Shown: positions 36,459 through 47,655, counted from the stretch's first letter. The stretch: DNA of 64,000 nt from Rheinheimera mesophila (GCF_000986865.1 NZ_LAVS01000013.1:20067-84066); one strand, 5' to 3'. The notes: generated from the letters alone by a model not told the origin. Translations and numbers: made by a program.

Positions 36459-36956
36459 GTGTTAATAGCTAAATTCTGGGAAACAAAAAGCCTGGAACAA
36501 ATGACAACAGAAGAATGGGAAGCCGTTTGTGATGGCTGCGCTAAATGTTGTCTGAACAAATTTATTGATGATGAAGACGAAGAAGCCGAAGGCCCAACCG
36601 ACTATATCAAGCCTGACGAGCAAATTCATTTTACTAATATCGCCTGTCGTTATCTGGACAGCCACAAATGTGCCTGTACCGTGTATGAACAGCGTACCGT
36701 GCTGGTGCCGGATTGTGTCAAGTTGACTCAGGATAACTTAAAAGACATCTTTTTTATGCCCAATAGCTGCAGCTACCGCCGTTTGCATGAAGGTCGTGGC
36801 TTACCGTCCTGGCATCCGCTGCTGAATAACGGCAAAAAAAGTCTGATGCATAAAAAACAAATGTCAGTACGTAATAAAACCATTTCCGAAGACATGGTCG
36901 ATATGGAAAAGTTTGAAGATTATATTGTGACCTGGGCGATAAACGATCTGGACTAG
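36459..36956 (+). CDS. ycgN: YcgN family cysteine-cluster protein
   Basis: Conserved Cys-rich protein: CDGCAKCCLNKF, ACRYLDSHKCACTVYEQR, VPDCVKL and NSCSYRRL give the UPF0153/YkgJ-type cluster that may bind zinc or iron-sulfur. The start is GTG at 36459 with AGAGAGG upstream; a nearby ATG is out of frame. Length is 165 aa. Last gene of the ycgL unit; its stop codon is immediately followed by an ERIC-like repeat. Confidence 0.9.
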   Translation: MLIAKFWETKSLEQMTTEEWEAVCDGCAKCCLNKFIDDEDEEAEGPTDYIKPDEQIHFTNIACRYLDSHKCACTVYEQRTVLVPDCVKLTQDNLKDIFFMPNSCSYRRLHEGRGLPSWHPLLNNGKKSLMHKKQMSVRNKTISEDMVDMEKFEDYIVTWAINDLD

Positions 36957-37082
36957 TATCCCCGTCGTTGGTGGAGTTGCCGCTGTATTGACTGCGTGTG
37001 CTCGCCCCGGTGACATAGGACGACTATGCTGGTAGGGCTCGGACACTTGCCGTCGCGCTGCAACTTCAATGAGTGAAGGTAT
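36957..37082 (+). repeat. ERIC-like palindromic element, copy A (diverged)
   Basis: About 126 nt starting at the base after the ycgN stop. It retains the CATAG/CTATG core (around 37014-37028) and the right end GCGCTGCAACTTCAAT...GGTAT, but the left end is diverged. Same polarity as the copy after gltX. Confidence 0.7.
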
Positions 37083-37134
37083 GGTTCAGTTGGGCAAGCA
37101 AAAATAGCGTTTTTTTGATTTGAGGGTGGTGGTT

Positions 37135-37740
37135 GTGCAAGAAGCCATGCAGATTTTGCATCAGTTAAAACAGTTAATGACCAGTTTTAGTCCGGCGATA
37201 GTGCAGATGGTGATCAGCGCTATCATTATTCTGATTTATATCGTATTAAGTCGTCGGATTGCGCCTTTTTTGTACCGTACTATAGCGGCCAGTGTGCTCA
37301 AAGAAGAAATGAACCGCCGTGCTTTGGTGGTGTTCCATATTCTGCTGTTTTTACTGCTGGTCGTGATCCTAAGTGTGGTCTGGGGCATCGACATCAAAGG
37401 CTTACTGGTACTGGCGTCCTCCATGATAGCGGTGATTGGGGTGGCATTATTTGCGGCCTGGTCGCTGTTAAGCAATATCACCGCTTTTTTTATCATGTTA
37501 GGGCAGCGTAATTTTGCACCAGGGGCAGAAGTGAAAATTATCGATGGTTCCAATCATATTGAAGGCAAAGTGGTTGAGATCAATTTGTTCAGTACAGTGC
37601 TGCTGACCAAAAATAATGACCAGGTGGTGTATCCGAATAACCTGATTGTGTCCCGCCCAGTGGTCGTTCAACATCATATCAAAGCCGATAAAAGCAAGAC
37701 CGCACACAGATGGCGGCGCAGGCACCCTGATCACCGTTAA
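37135..37740 (+). CDS. Small MscS-type mechanosensitive channel
   Basis: About 201 aa. Two to three N-terminal hydrophobic helices are followed by the MscS pore helix and beta domain: VIGVALFAAWSLLSNITAFFIM, then GAEVKIIDG.NHIEGKVVEINLFSTVL and VVYPNNLIVSRPVVV. The large C-terminal cage domain of E. coli MscS is missing and the tail is a short Arg-rich stretch. Start uncertain: GTG at 37135 with GAGGG upstream is preferred, ATG at 37147 is possible. It lies between two ERIC-like repeats. Confidence 0.82.
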   Translation: MQEAMQILHQLKQLMTSFSPAIVQMVISAIIILIYIVLSRRIAPFLYRTIAASVLKEEMNRRALVVFHILLFLLLVVILSVVWGIDIKGLLVLASSMIAVIGVALFAAWSLLSNITAFFIMLGQRNFAPGAEVKIIDGSNHIEGKVVEINLFSTVLLTKNNDQVVYPNNLIVSRPVVVQHHIKADKSKTAHRWRRRHPDHR

Positions 37741-37753
37741 TCCTGTTTGTTTG

Positions 37754-37877
37754 AACCCAAAGTAATTGATGTTGCAGCGAGGCGACAAGCGATTGAGACC
37801 CCAGGAGCATAGTTTAGCTATGTGACTGGGGCGAGAGCGTGAAGTCAACAAAGTTGCAGCTTCAAGTACGAAGGGTT
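37754..37877 (-). repeat. ERIC-like palindromic element, copy B
   Basis: 124 nt, well conserved. Ends are AACCCAAAGTAATTG on the plus strand and ACCCTTCGTACTTGAAG on the minus strand; the latter follows the cysZ stop with no gap. Core CCCCAGGAGCATAG / CTATGTGACTGGGG. It separates the convergent mscS-like and cysZ genes. Confidence 0.85.
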
Positions 37878-38593
37878 TATTCGGGTAAACGCAGGGCTGC
37901 TCTGAACTTATCCACCCACATCGCCGTAGCGCCACACACAGCGACCGGCATAATCAATAAGTTAATCAGCGGTACAAAGCTCAGCAGATACACACTAATG
38001 CCAAAAACATAGCTGTGTTTCCATTGCAGTTTTAGTGCCTTGCGCATCGTATCAAAAGGTACTTTGTGATTATCAAACGGATAATCACAGTACTGAATCG
38101 CCAGCATCCAACTGCAGAATAAAAACCATAACAACTGGCCTATACCTGGCAGGATAAAAAACAACAACAAAAAGCCAATAGCGCGTGGTAAACAATAGAC
38201 AAACTTTTGCCATTCACGCCCAAGCATCCGTGGTACATCTTTGAGAAAAGCCGCTACGCCTTGCTCCGGCAACGGCTGACCCGTTAAATGCAGCTCAGTT
38301 TTTTCGGCTAGCAAGGCATTAAAGGGCGCGGCGATAAAATTGGCGACCATAGTGAAGGTTAAAGCTAAACCCATCACAATAGAAAACAGTGCCAAAGGCC
38401 AGACCAAAAAGCCGACAAAACTCAGCCAGTCGGGTAAGGTGGCTACCACCTGATCTACCCAGCCACCTAACTGACTGAATAAATAACCAAAAGCCAGTGC
38501 AAACAGCAGCAGATTAATACTCAGCGGCACCAGTACATAGCGTTTTAAGCCTTTTACCCGAATTAAACTCAGGCCTTTCATCAAATAATGCAT
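37877..38593 (-). CDS. cysZ: Sulfate transporter CysZ
   Basis: EI24/CysZ family inner-membrane protein for sulfate uptake feeding cysteine synthesis. It starts MHYLMKGLSLIRVKGLKRYVL and shows multiple hydrophobic segments, with PFNALLAEKTE and YCDYPFDNHKVPF characteristic of CysZ. The frame extends upstream to 38713, but the ATG at 38593 behind AGAGGA gives the conserved start. Length is 238 aa. It is divergent from smc, with zipA and ligA nearby as in E. coli. Confidence 0.92.
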   Translation of the reverse strand: MHYLMKGLSLIRVKGLKRYVLVPLSINLLLFALAFGYLFSQLGGWVDQVVATLPDWLSFVGFLVWPLALFSIVMGLALTFTMVANFIAAPFNALLAEKTELHLTGQPLPEQGVAAFLKDVPRMLGREWQKFVYCLPRAIGFLLLFFILPGIGQLLWFLFCSWMLAIQYCDYPFDNHKVPFDTMRKALKLQWKHSYVFGISVYLLSFVPLINLLIMPVAVCGATAMWVDKFRAALRLPE

Positions 38594-38772
38594 AATTTTG
38601 TGTCCTCTGAAGGCGAATAGGCCGAGCATATAAGCCATCTGATTGAGTCGCAACATAAAATCCGTAAGCAACTTTTTCAGCGCTATAGGACAAAGCGGCC
38701 GTGACAGCAGCACCGCTGTTCTGTTACATTCAGTTTTGTTAACAAAACCTCGGCCTTATTGTTCAGGGACAG

Positions 38773-41700
38773 ATGCGTCTTAAGCAAATTAAATTAGCGG
38801 GTTTTAAATCCTTCGTTGATCCGACTCAGGTAGCTTTTCCTGCTGCAATGACCGCTGTAGTGGGCCCAAACGGCTGCGGCAAATCCAACGTTATTGATGC
38901 GGTGCGCTGGGTTCTGGGGGAAAGCTCGGCAAAAAACCTGCGGGGTGACGCCATGACGGACGTTATTTTTAACGGTTCGACGCAGCGTAAACCCGTGTCG
39001 CAGGCCTCGGTTGAACTGATGTTCGAAAACACCCAAGGCCGGTTGCAAGGCAGTCTGGCCGATCGCAGTGAAATTGCCATAAAAAGGTTAGTGACAAGGG
39101 ACGGTCAGTCGAATTACTTCCTGAACGGTACCAAGTGTCGTCGCCGCGATATTACCGACATCTTCCTCGGCACAGGCCTGGGACCACGTAGCTATGCCAT
39201 CATAGAGCAGGGCATGATTTCGCGCCTGATTGAATCCAAGCCTGCCGACTTACGTATTTTTATCGAAGAAGCGGCTGGTATTTCCAAATACAAAGAGCGT
39301 CGGCGCGAAACCGAAAACCGGATTAAGCATACCCGCGAAAACCTCGACCGCTTGTCAGATGTACGGGAAGAGCTGGGGAAAAACCTGGATAAACTGAAAC
39401 GTCAGGCCGCCGCCGCTGCACGTTTTAAAGAACTCAAAGCACAGGAGCGCAAGCTTAAAGCTGAGTTGGCCTGTGTGAAATGGTTACATTTTCATGGTTT
39501 GCTGCAAAAAACTGAACTGGATATCCAGCACAAGTTGACTGAGATAGAGCAATTTCAGGCGGCTCAATCCGGTGATCAGTTGCTGGTATTGCAACTCAAG
39601 GAGCAGCAACAGGAGCTGCGCGCCGAACAACAGCAACTGCAGCAGCAGTATTATCAGGTTGGCAATCAGATCACCCGTCTGGAGCAGCAGCAACTGCACC
39701 AACGTCAGCGCCGTCAAAGCCTGACCGATGAACTGCGTTCACTACAGCTAACCCTGCAAGAAGCAGACTCGTACATGGCGCAGCAGCGTGAGCAACTGGC
39801 AGAACTTGAATTCCAGCTTGAACAGGCCGCACCGGATAGCGAACTCAAACAAGAACAGTTTGAAAGCCTGACCGAACAAGCGGAGCACGCTCAGGAACAG
39901 TTGCTGCAGGCTCAGGCGGCATTGCAGCAATGGCAGCAACAGTTTTTTGCGCTGCAACAACAGCAGCAACAGAATCAGCTCAAAGCGCAGCACAGCCAAC
40001 AGCAACAGCAGCAGTTACTCAATCGTATCAGCCAGTTACAGCAAGAATTAGCGCAACTGGATGCCGTGATTGATTCTGCCGCGGCAGAGCCATTATTGGC
40101 CAAGCAACGAGACTCACAGCAGCAACTTGAGCTACTGCAACAGCAAAGTGCCGAAGCCGAGCAGCGCTATCAGGAATTACAACAGGCACAGCAGCAACAG
40201 AAACAGCAGCAACTGGTGCGGCAAAGCGAGTTAAAGCAACTCACACTGCAGCGTGAGCAACTAAATCATATTCAACAGCAGGTCAATCAACAGCAACAGC
40301 AGTTATTAAAACAGCTTCAGATTGAGCCCAAATGGGCCAAAGCTGTTAGTCTGGTGCTGGGCGACCTGCAGCATGCCACGCCGGAGCAGGCTGGCCAACA
40401 AAGTGCAGAGCAAAGTTATGTTTCAGCCAGTCAGTGCAGTGCCAGGGCTGGTACTTTAGCTGCGGTGGTCCGTTCGGGCCTGTATCCCGATGTATTTCAT
40501 CAGGTGCTCTTGGCCGAAACCATAGAGCAGGCTCAAGCCACACAAAAACAGTTGCAAGCTGCACAGTCGGTGATTTGTCCGCAAGGTATCTGGTTTGGCA
40601 GTAACTGGCAGTTAGTGCCAGGGCAAGCGGCGTCGGACAATTATTTAACCCGGCAACAGCAGTTACTCGAATTGGCAGAGCAGATCGCACAGCTCGAACA
40701 ACAAATCGCTGAACAGCAGCAGCATGAAGTACGTTTCGATACCGAACTGCTCGCTGGCAAACAGCAATGGCAGCACTCTGTGCAGCAACTGCAGCAGACG
40801 AAAGAGCAATTGCAGCAGATCAATACGGATTTATTACTGTTGCAACAACAGCAGCAACTGCAGCAGCAAAGACGCCTACAGGCATCTTCAGAGTTAACGG
40901 CGCAGCAGCAGGATTTTGAGTTATTAAGCCTACAACTTGATGAGCTGGAGCTGCATTCTGCAGCGCTGGACCAGCAGTATCAGGCGCAAAAAGCCAAAGA
41001 ATGGCAACTACAGCAGCTACAGACACAAAGCCAGCAGCAGTATCAACAACTGAAACAACAGCAAGATGCTGTTCGTCAGCAACTGCAGCAGCTACAGCTA
41101 GAACAACAAAGCGCACAAAAGCAGTTAAGTTTTAGCCAGCAAAATTTGCAGCGTAGCCAGCAACAACAGCAGCAATTGCAGCAGCGGTTCCAACTGGTAC
41201 AGGAGCAACTGGCTGAAGTGTCAGAGCCGGATGCTGAGCAACATGACAGCCTGCAACTGTTGTTGGAACAACGGGCCGAAGTGGAACTTTTAGTGCAGCA
41301 AAAAGCCGAAGCCTTGCATCAGTTGGATGACAAGTTGCGTCAGGCCGAACAAGGCCATCAAGGAGTGGCGCATCTGCTGACGCAAAAGCAAAAAGAATTA
41401 GCCGATTTGCAGTTGAGTGCCGAAGGCTATAGGGTGCGCGCCAACAATATGCTGGAGCAACTGACCGAGCTGCAGGTCAACTTTAAAGAACTCACAGAAA
41501 CGCTGCCCGCCGAAGCCAACGAGCAGGACTGGCAGCAGCAACTGGAAAAAACGCAGGACGCAGTGGCGCGGTTAGGTCCAATAAACCTGGCGGCTATTGA
41601 GGAATTTGAACAGCAGGACCAGCGTAAACACTATCTGGATGCCCAGCATCAGGATTTAGTGTCCGCATTAGAAACGCTGGAAACGGCGATTCGTAAAATT

Positions 41701-42186
41701 GACCGGGAAACCCGGCAAAAATTTAAAGAAACCTTTGAGCAGGTCAATGAAGGGCTGCAAACTTTATTTCCAAAAGTCTTCGGTGGCGGTAGCGCCTATC
41801 TTGATTTAACCGAAGAAGATCTGTTAGAAACAGGTGTAACTATCATGGCGAGACCGCCGGGGAAAAAAAACAGTACAATTCACTTACTCTCGGGTGGTGA
41901 AAAAGCCTTAACCGCTTTATCATTGGTGTTTTCGATTTTTCGATTAAATCCAGCACCTTTTTGTATGTTGGATGAAGTTGATGCACCTTTGGATGATGCA
42001 AACGTTGGCAGATTTTGTAATCTGGTGCGGGAAATGTCTGAAACTGTGCAATTTATTTATATCAGTCACAATAAAATTGCCATGGAAATGGCGGCACAAT
42101 TAATGGGCGTGACTATGCAGGAGCCCGGTGTGTCGAGAGTTGTAGCTGTAGATGTGGAAGATGCCGTGAAAATGGCACAAGCCTAA
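38773..42186 (+). CDS. smc: Chromosome segregation protein SMC
   Basis: Structural maintenance of chromosomes ATPase. Walker A GPNGCGKS (31-38), ABC signature LLSGGEKALTALSLVFS and Walker B FCMLDEVDAPLDDANV near the C-terminus, separated by two long coiled coils and a hinge (around residues 515-645). Length is 1137 aa. The coiled coils are extraordinarily glutamine-rich, with many runs of three to five Gln encoded by CAG/CAA. Presence of SMC instead of MukB separates this organism from enterics. The zipA gene follows 19 nt later. Confidence 0.96.
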   Translation: MRLKQIKLAGFKSFVDPTQVAFPAAMTAVVGPNGCGKSNVIDAVRWVLGESSAKNLRGDAMTDVIFNGSTQRKPVSQASVELMFENTQGRLQGSLADRSEIAIKRLVTRDGQSNYFLNGTKCRRRDITDIFLGTGLGPRSYAIIEQGMISRLIESKPADLRIFIEEAAGISKYKERRRETENRIKHTRENLDRLSDVREELGKNLDKLKRQAAAAARFKELKAQERKLKAELACVKWLHFHGLLQKTELDIQHKLTEIEQFQAAQSGDQLLVLQLKEQQQELRAEQQQLQQQYYQVGNQITRLEQQQLHQRQRRQSLTDELRSLQLTLQEADSYMAQQREQLAELEFQLEQAAPDSELKQEQFESLTEQAEHAQEQLLQAQAALQQWQQQFFALQQQQQQNQLKAQHSQQQQQQLLNRISQLQQELAQLDAVIDSAAAEPLLAKQRDSQQQLELLQQQSAEAEQRYQELQQAQQQQKQQQLVRQSELKQLTLQREQLNHIQQQVNQQQQQLLKQLQIEPKWAKAVSLVLGDLQHATPEQAGQQSAEQSYVSASQCSARAGTLAAVVRSGLYPDVFHQVLLAETIEQAQATQKQLQAAQSVICPQGIWFGSNWQLVPGQAASDNYLTRQQQLLELAEQIAQLEQQIAEQQQHEVRFDTELLAGKQQWQHSVQQLQQTKEQLQQINTDLLLLQQQQQLQQQRRLQASSELTAQQQDFELLSLQLDELELHSAALDQQYQAQKAKEWQLQQLQTQSQQQYQQLKQQQDAVRQQLQQLQLEQQSAQKQLSFSQQNLQRSQQQQQQLQQRFQLVQEQLAEVSEPDAEQHDSLQLLLEQRAEVELLVQQKAEALHQLDDKLRQAEQGHQGVAHLLTQKQKELADLQLSAEGYRVRANNMLEQLTELQVNFKELTETLPAEANEQDWQQQLEKTQDAVARLGPINLAAIEEFEQQDQRKHYLDAQHQDLVSALETLETAIRKIDRETRQKFKETFEQVNEGLQTLFPKVFGGGSAYLDLTEEDLLETGVTIMARPPGKKNSTIHLLSGGEKALTALSLVFSIFRLNPAPFCMLDEVDAPLDDANVGRFCNLVREMSETVQFIYISHNKIAMEMAAQLMGVTMQEPGVSRVVAVDVEDAVKMAQA

Positions 42187-42205
42187 AAACTAAAAGGTAA
42201 AAGAG

Positions 42206-43042
42206 ATGGCTGAGGAATTACGTTTAGTCTTGATTGTTTTGGGTGTGTTGGGTATCAGCGCTTTGGCTTTGCATGGCTGGTGGACAGTCCGGAAAAATAA
42301 TAAAGACATTGGCAATTATGAGGTTGACGAGACGCCGCCAACCACCAGAGCAGATGGTTTTGATGAGCTGGGCATAGGCCGTAAGCGGGTATTACAACCG
42401 GGTGAAAAGCCGCAGCCTAAACCTGCTCCTACGGTGGCACCAAAAGCCAACAAATTACGCGAGCCCGTGAAAGTGCGTCGTGAGCCTGAATTAAACGAAC
42501 CTTCACTGGATTTGGGCAGCTTTTCAGCCACAGACGAGCCTTACGCTGAAGCGGTAGCCGAAGAGCAACAAGCCGCCTACGAAGCTGAAAAACAGCAAAG
42601 TGCCCAGGCGCCAGCGAACGAAGTGTTAATTCTGTACGTCTTGTTGCCGGAAGGCGAAGAAATCAACGGCTCTCTGTTATTGCCTTCGTTGTTGACCTTA
42701 GGCTTTAAGTACGGCGATATGAATATTTTCCACCGGTTCCAGGATAACGCCGGTTCAGGCGAGGTGCTGTTTTCGTTGGCCAATATGTTCAACCCAGGCA
42801 CCTTCGACTTAGAAGAGATGGATAAAATGAATACCCGTGGTTTAAGTTTGTTTATGACCTTGCCAGGGCCGGGCGAAGCCTTACAGAACTTTAATCTGAT
42901 GCACAGCGCAGCGAAAAAACTGGCTGACGAATTTGGTGGTCAGGTGCTGGATGGCCAGCGCTCTGTGCTGACCGTACAAACAGTGCGGCATTATGTGGAA
43001 AAAATCCGTGAATTCCAGCGTCAGCGCCTGATCCACGGTTAA
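42206..43042 (+). CDS. zipA: Cell division protein ZipA
   Basis: Anchors FtsZ to the inner membrane. N-terminal transmembrane helix (about residues 5-27) with the cytoplasm-facing basic stretch after it, a charged Pro/Glu linker (PGEKPQPKPAPTVAPK), and the C-terminal FtsZ-binding domain with FKYGDMNIFHRFQ, LANMFNPGTFD and LFMTLPGPGEALQNF. Length is 278 aa. It lies between smc and ligA and ends in a good terminator. Confidence 0.95.
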   Translation: MAEELRLVLIVLGVLGISALALHGWWTVRKNNKDIGNYEVDETPPTTRADGFDELGIGRKRVLQPGEKPQPKPAPTVAPKANKLREPVKVRREPELNEPSLDLGSFSATDEPYAEAVAEEQQAAYEAEKQQSAQAPANEVLILYVLLPEGEEINGSLLLPSLLTLGFKYGDMNIFHRFQDNAGSGEVLFSLANMFNPGTFDLEEMDKMNTRGLSLFMTLPGPGEALQNFNLMHSAAKKLADEFGGQVLDGQRSVLTVQTVRHYVEKIREFQRQRLIHG

Positions 43043-43058
43043 TACAAGACAGCGATGA

Positions 43059-43090
43059 AACAGGCCCCGTTATCGGGGCTTGTTTATTTT
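43059..43090 (+). terminator. Terminator of smc-zipA
   Basis: AACAGGCCCCG / CGGGGCTTGTT stem with one G-T pair and a TTAT loop, followed by TATTTT. Confidence 0.85.
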
Positions 43091-43115
43091 AGAATTGAAG
43101 ACGTAACACGTTTAG

Positions 43116-45161
<2,046 letters not shown>

Positions 45162-45162
45162 C

Positions 45163-45618
45163 ATGTCGCAGAACTATCCGCTATTGGATAAGTATGGCCT
45201 GACACGAATACCACTGCGGTTTTATGCCCTGTTGCTGTTGTTGCTCAGGCCTTACCTGTTGTGGATCCTGGTTCTGACTATGCCAGAGGGCGGTGATAAG
45301 TTACTGGCGGCTGTCTATCCAAAAAGTAATGATTTCCTCACGGCTTGCCTGATTTGTGCCCCCGTACTTTTGCTGGTCGCTGCTCTGAGTCAGCGTAAAG
45401 AGCAGGGGCATAGGCGCTGGTTTAATGTCTGGCGTCAAAGCCGCTGGATCATGCTGGTTGTGGTTGCTACCGACCTGATGCATAGTCTGACGCACTTACC
45501 CAACTATGTGATGCTCAAAGCGCCATGGCTACTGATTTCGCCTTTGTTGTTGCTACTGAGCTTTTGGTGGCTGCTGAAAAATCCTGTTATAAAGCAAGTG
45601 GTGACAGAGTGGCCTTAA
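45163..45618 (+). CDS. DUF2919 inner-membrane protein
   Basis: About 151 aa with four hydrophobic helices. The N-terminus YPLLDKYGLTRIPLRFYALLLLLLRPYLLWI is the recognisable DUF2919 (YfeZ-type) pattern. Function unknown. The ATG at 45163 is chosen; an in-frame ATG at 45139 lies inside ligA. Its stop overlaps head-on with that of the following minus-strand gene over 45615-45618. Confidence 0.78.
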   Translation: MSQNYPLLDKYGLTRIPLRFYALLLLLLRPYLLWILVLTMPEGGDKLLAAVYPKSNDFLTACLICAPVLLLVAALSQRKEQGHRRWFNVWRQSRWIMLVVVATDLMHSLTHLPNYVMLKAPWLLISPLLLLLSFWWLLKNPVIKQVVTEWP

Positions 45619-47231
45619 ATAGCAATTTTCTGCTGGCTCTGTAATTGCAGCCAGCGTTTTTGCTGCTCTTCATTTAGTTTGGCTTTGGATAACATTACCT
45701 CGCATTGCAACCGAAGTTGCTCAGTTTGAATCGCAGGGTCGATATTTTCAGTGCTGCGCAGTGACTGCAGCAAGTTGAGCGCTATACCCACATTGCCCGG
45801 CATGATCGTAAAGGCCTGAATAAAAGCATTTAAGGCCTGATGCCATTGACCTCGCTCATACAGTAGCACCGCATTGTTGTTAAATTCTCTTGGCCCCATA
45901 GGCAAGGTTTCGCGTTCCTTCAGCTCTTGTTTCAGATAGCTGAGGAAAACAGGGTCAAGCGTTTTCAGCTTGTTCTCGTCTTGCAGCAGTTGCCGCAGCA
46001 ATTCCCTGGAACTGCTTAACAAGCCCACTTCATGCAAAGCTTTGGCTTTGTCCAGAATATCTTCGGGTGCTTGTGTGGCCTGAGTTTTATCCAGAGCCAG
46101 TAATAACTGTTTGGCTTTATCTATCTGATCTTTTAAATAATAAATGCGCGCTTGCACCACGGCCTGTTGTTCGGCTTTGTGCTGTTCAGGGAATAATTGC
46201 CGCATATTGCTTAACGATTCATTGGCCACTTTGGATAAACGGTTGGCTTGTTCTGCTTCATCCACACTTAGGGCATAATCAATCGAAGCACGCGCCAGAT
46301 TCAGATACAAATCCGGTTGTTCGTACACCGAAAAACGGGCAAATCGCACCAGATCTTTAGCGGCTTTAAATTGCTGTTCGTAGTCATGGGTTAACCGCGA
46401 CAGGTTGAGTAGTTTTTGTTGCCGCATCAAATTACGTGGCGCCATATCGGCTGCTTGCAGCAGTTCTGACTGGGCTTTTTTGTACAGGTGCTGGCGTAAA
46501 TGCATCTCAGCCAATAAATCCAAAGCGGCCAGTTTCAAATCGGCCCTGTTTAGTAAAGGCTGCAGTAGTGACTGGGCCTCAGAAAAACGTTCGCGTTGGA
46601 TCAGGCAACGGGCTAACCCAAGTTTAACCCAATGCAGGTTGCCGTTGTGGATCAGACTACTGTAAAACTGCTCACTTTCAGTCCAGCGGCCTGCTTGCTG
46701 TAAAATCTCACCTTTGAGCTTCAGCAGCATACTGTGATATTTCGGCTGATAGCCCTGATCTAACCATTGCTCCAGCAGTCGCAGTGCTGGCTCGGTTTTG
46801 TGTTGATCCAGCAGGCTATACAAAGGGCGGAATAAGTTTTTACGTTGTACTGTGCGGTCGATACGCTCTTTTAAATCTTTAATAGCGTATGGCTTCACCA
46901 TAAATTCATCTGGCTGCAGTTCCAGTACACTATGCACCAGGCTTGGATCTGTCTCAGCGCTGATAAAAATAAAGCCAGTACTATGACTAAACAAATTGCG
47001 GGCTTTTAACTCCTGATAGAGCTGATAACCATCTTTGCCATTTAAATTAAAGGAGCAAATGATCAAATCAAATGTTTTATCGCGGCATTGAGTTAAAGCA
47101 ACCGCAGAATTTTCTGCATAGGTAAAACTGCTGTAGCCCAGTGTTTCCAGGGCATAACGCAGATAATTCTGAGTTAAAGGTTGTTCATCAACCACCAGTA
47201 TTTGGATGTCTTTGTTTAGTTTTACAGCCAT
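45615..47231 (-). CDS. Receiver-domain/TPR protein with degenerate phospho-acceptor site
   Basis: N-terminal CheY-like receiver (about residues 8-125) followed by about 400 residues of TPR-like helices and no output domain. The acidic pair Asp15-Glu16, Ser91 and Lys113 (FMVKPY) are present, but the phospho-acceptor position in DLIICSFNLNGKDG is Ser60 rather than Asp, so phosphorylation there is not expected. Related receiver-TPR proteins in this bacterial group usually keep Asp. Probably a protein-interaction adaptor. Length is 538 aa. It is convergent with the DUF2919 gene. Confidence 0.85.
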   Translation of the reverse strand: MAVKLNKDIQILVVDEQPLTQNYLRYALETLGYSSFTYAENSAVALTQCRDKTFDLIICSFNLNGKDGYQLYQELKARNLFSHSTGFIFISAETDPSLVHSVLELQPDEFMVKPYAIKDLKERIDRTVQRKNLFRPLYSLLDQHKTEPALRLLEQWLDQGYQPKYHSMLLKLKGEILQQAGRWTESEQFYSSLIHNGNLHWVKLGLARCLIQRERFSEAQSLLQPLLNRADLKLAALDLLAEMHLRQHLYKKAQSELLQAADMAPRNLMRQQKLLNLSRLTHDYEQQFKAAKDLVRFARFSVYEQPDLYLNLARASIDYALSVDEAEQANRLSKVANESLSNMRQLFPEQHKAEQQAVVQARIYYLKDQIDKAKQLLLALDKTQATQAPEDILDKAKALHEVGLLSSSRELLRQLLQDENKLKTLDPVFLSYLKQELKERETLPMGPREFNNNAVLLYERGQWHQALNAFIQAFTIMPGNVGIALNLLQSLRSTENIDPAIQTEQLRLQCEVMLSKAKLNEEQQKRWLQLQSQQKIAI

Positions 47232-47452
47232 ACCTGCAGCAGATATCCGTTATCATTTCTATCAAATATAGCTACTAAAGTGATAAAAATCTCTAGTTTT
47301 TTTTCGTAATTTCAAAGGCTAAGCATTTTTCTGCTTTGGGGAATTTATAAATAAGTGAAAAAATAGTAAAAATACACTGTCCGTGCTGATTAGAATCAAT
47401 CAGTTAACTGGATTTGATGTTGTAAAAAAACGTAGAATTTTTCGACAGCGAT

Positions 47453-47579
47453 GGCAGGTGCCACTAGGTTCAAACCAGTGCGCCTTGGTCTTTGCTAAAG
47501 AATGATGGTGGATGCTACTGGGTTCAAACCAGTGCGCCTTGGTCTTTGCTAAAGAGTGCGGTGCTTCTGTAAAGAATGG
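47453..47579 (-). repeat. Tandem remnants of the tRNA-Val 3' end
   Basis: The 34-nt segment beginning GGTTCAAACCAGTGCGCC occurs at 47467 and 47521. Each is preceded by a copy, diverged at the first site and near-perfect at the second (47506-47520), of the acceptor/CCA strand of tRNA-Val. They lie downstream of the last tRNA gene on the transcribed strand. The remaining stretch to 47232 is AT-rich and holds no gene. Confidence 0.75.
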
Positions 47580-47655
47580 TGGTGGATGCTACTGGGTTCG
47601 AACCAGTGACCCCCGCCTTGTAAGGGCGGTGCTCTCCCAGCTGAGCTAAGCATCC
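47580..47655 (-). tRNA. tRNA-Val(UAC), copy 1
   Basis: 76 nt with encoded CCA. Acceptor GGATGC/GCATCC, D arm TAGCTCAGCTGGGAGAGCA, anticodon loop CTTACAA (anticodon UAC), T arm CTGGGTTCGAACCCAG-like. Last of four in transcription order. Confidence 0.96.

Noticed and set aside
36957..37082. Short open frames in the repeat after ycgN and in the other repeats
   Set aside because: They fall in palindromic non-coding repeats and lack ribosome sites; the same frames shift between copies.
37135..37740. Frameshift or truncation of the mscS-like gene by the adjacent repeat
   Set aside because: The stop lies 13 nt before the repeat and small MscS proteins of about 200 aa exist, so there is no clear evidence of damage.
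39484..41116. Long reverse-strand open frames inside smc, rich in Leu and Cys
   Set aside because: They mirror the CAG/CAA glutamine runs of smc read backwards and have no ribosome site or conserved pattern.
47453..47579. CRISPR array in the tRNA-Val region
   Set aside because: The repeated units are tRNA 3' ends with unequal spacing (54 and 74 nt) and no spacer diversity.
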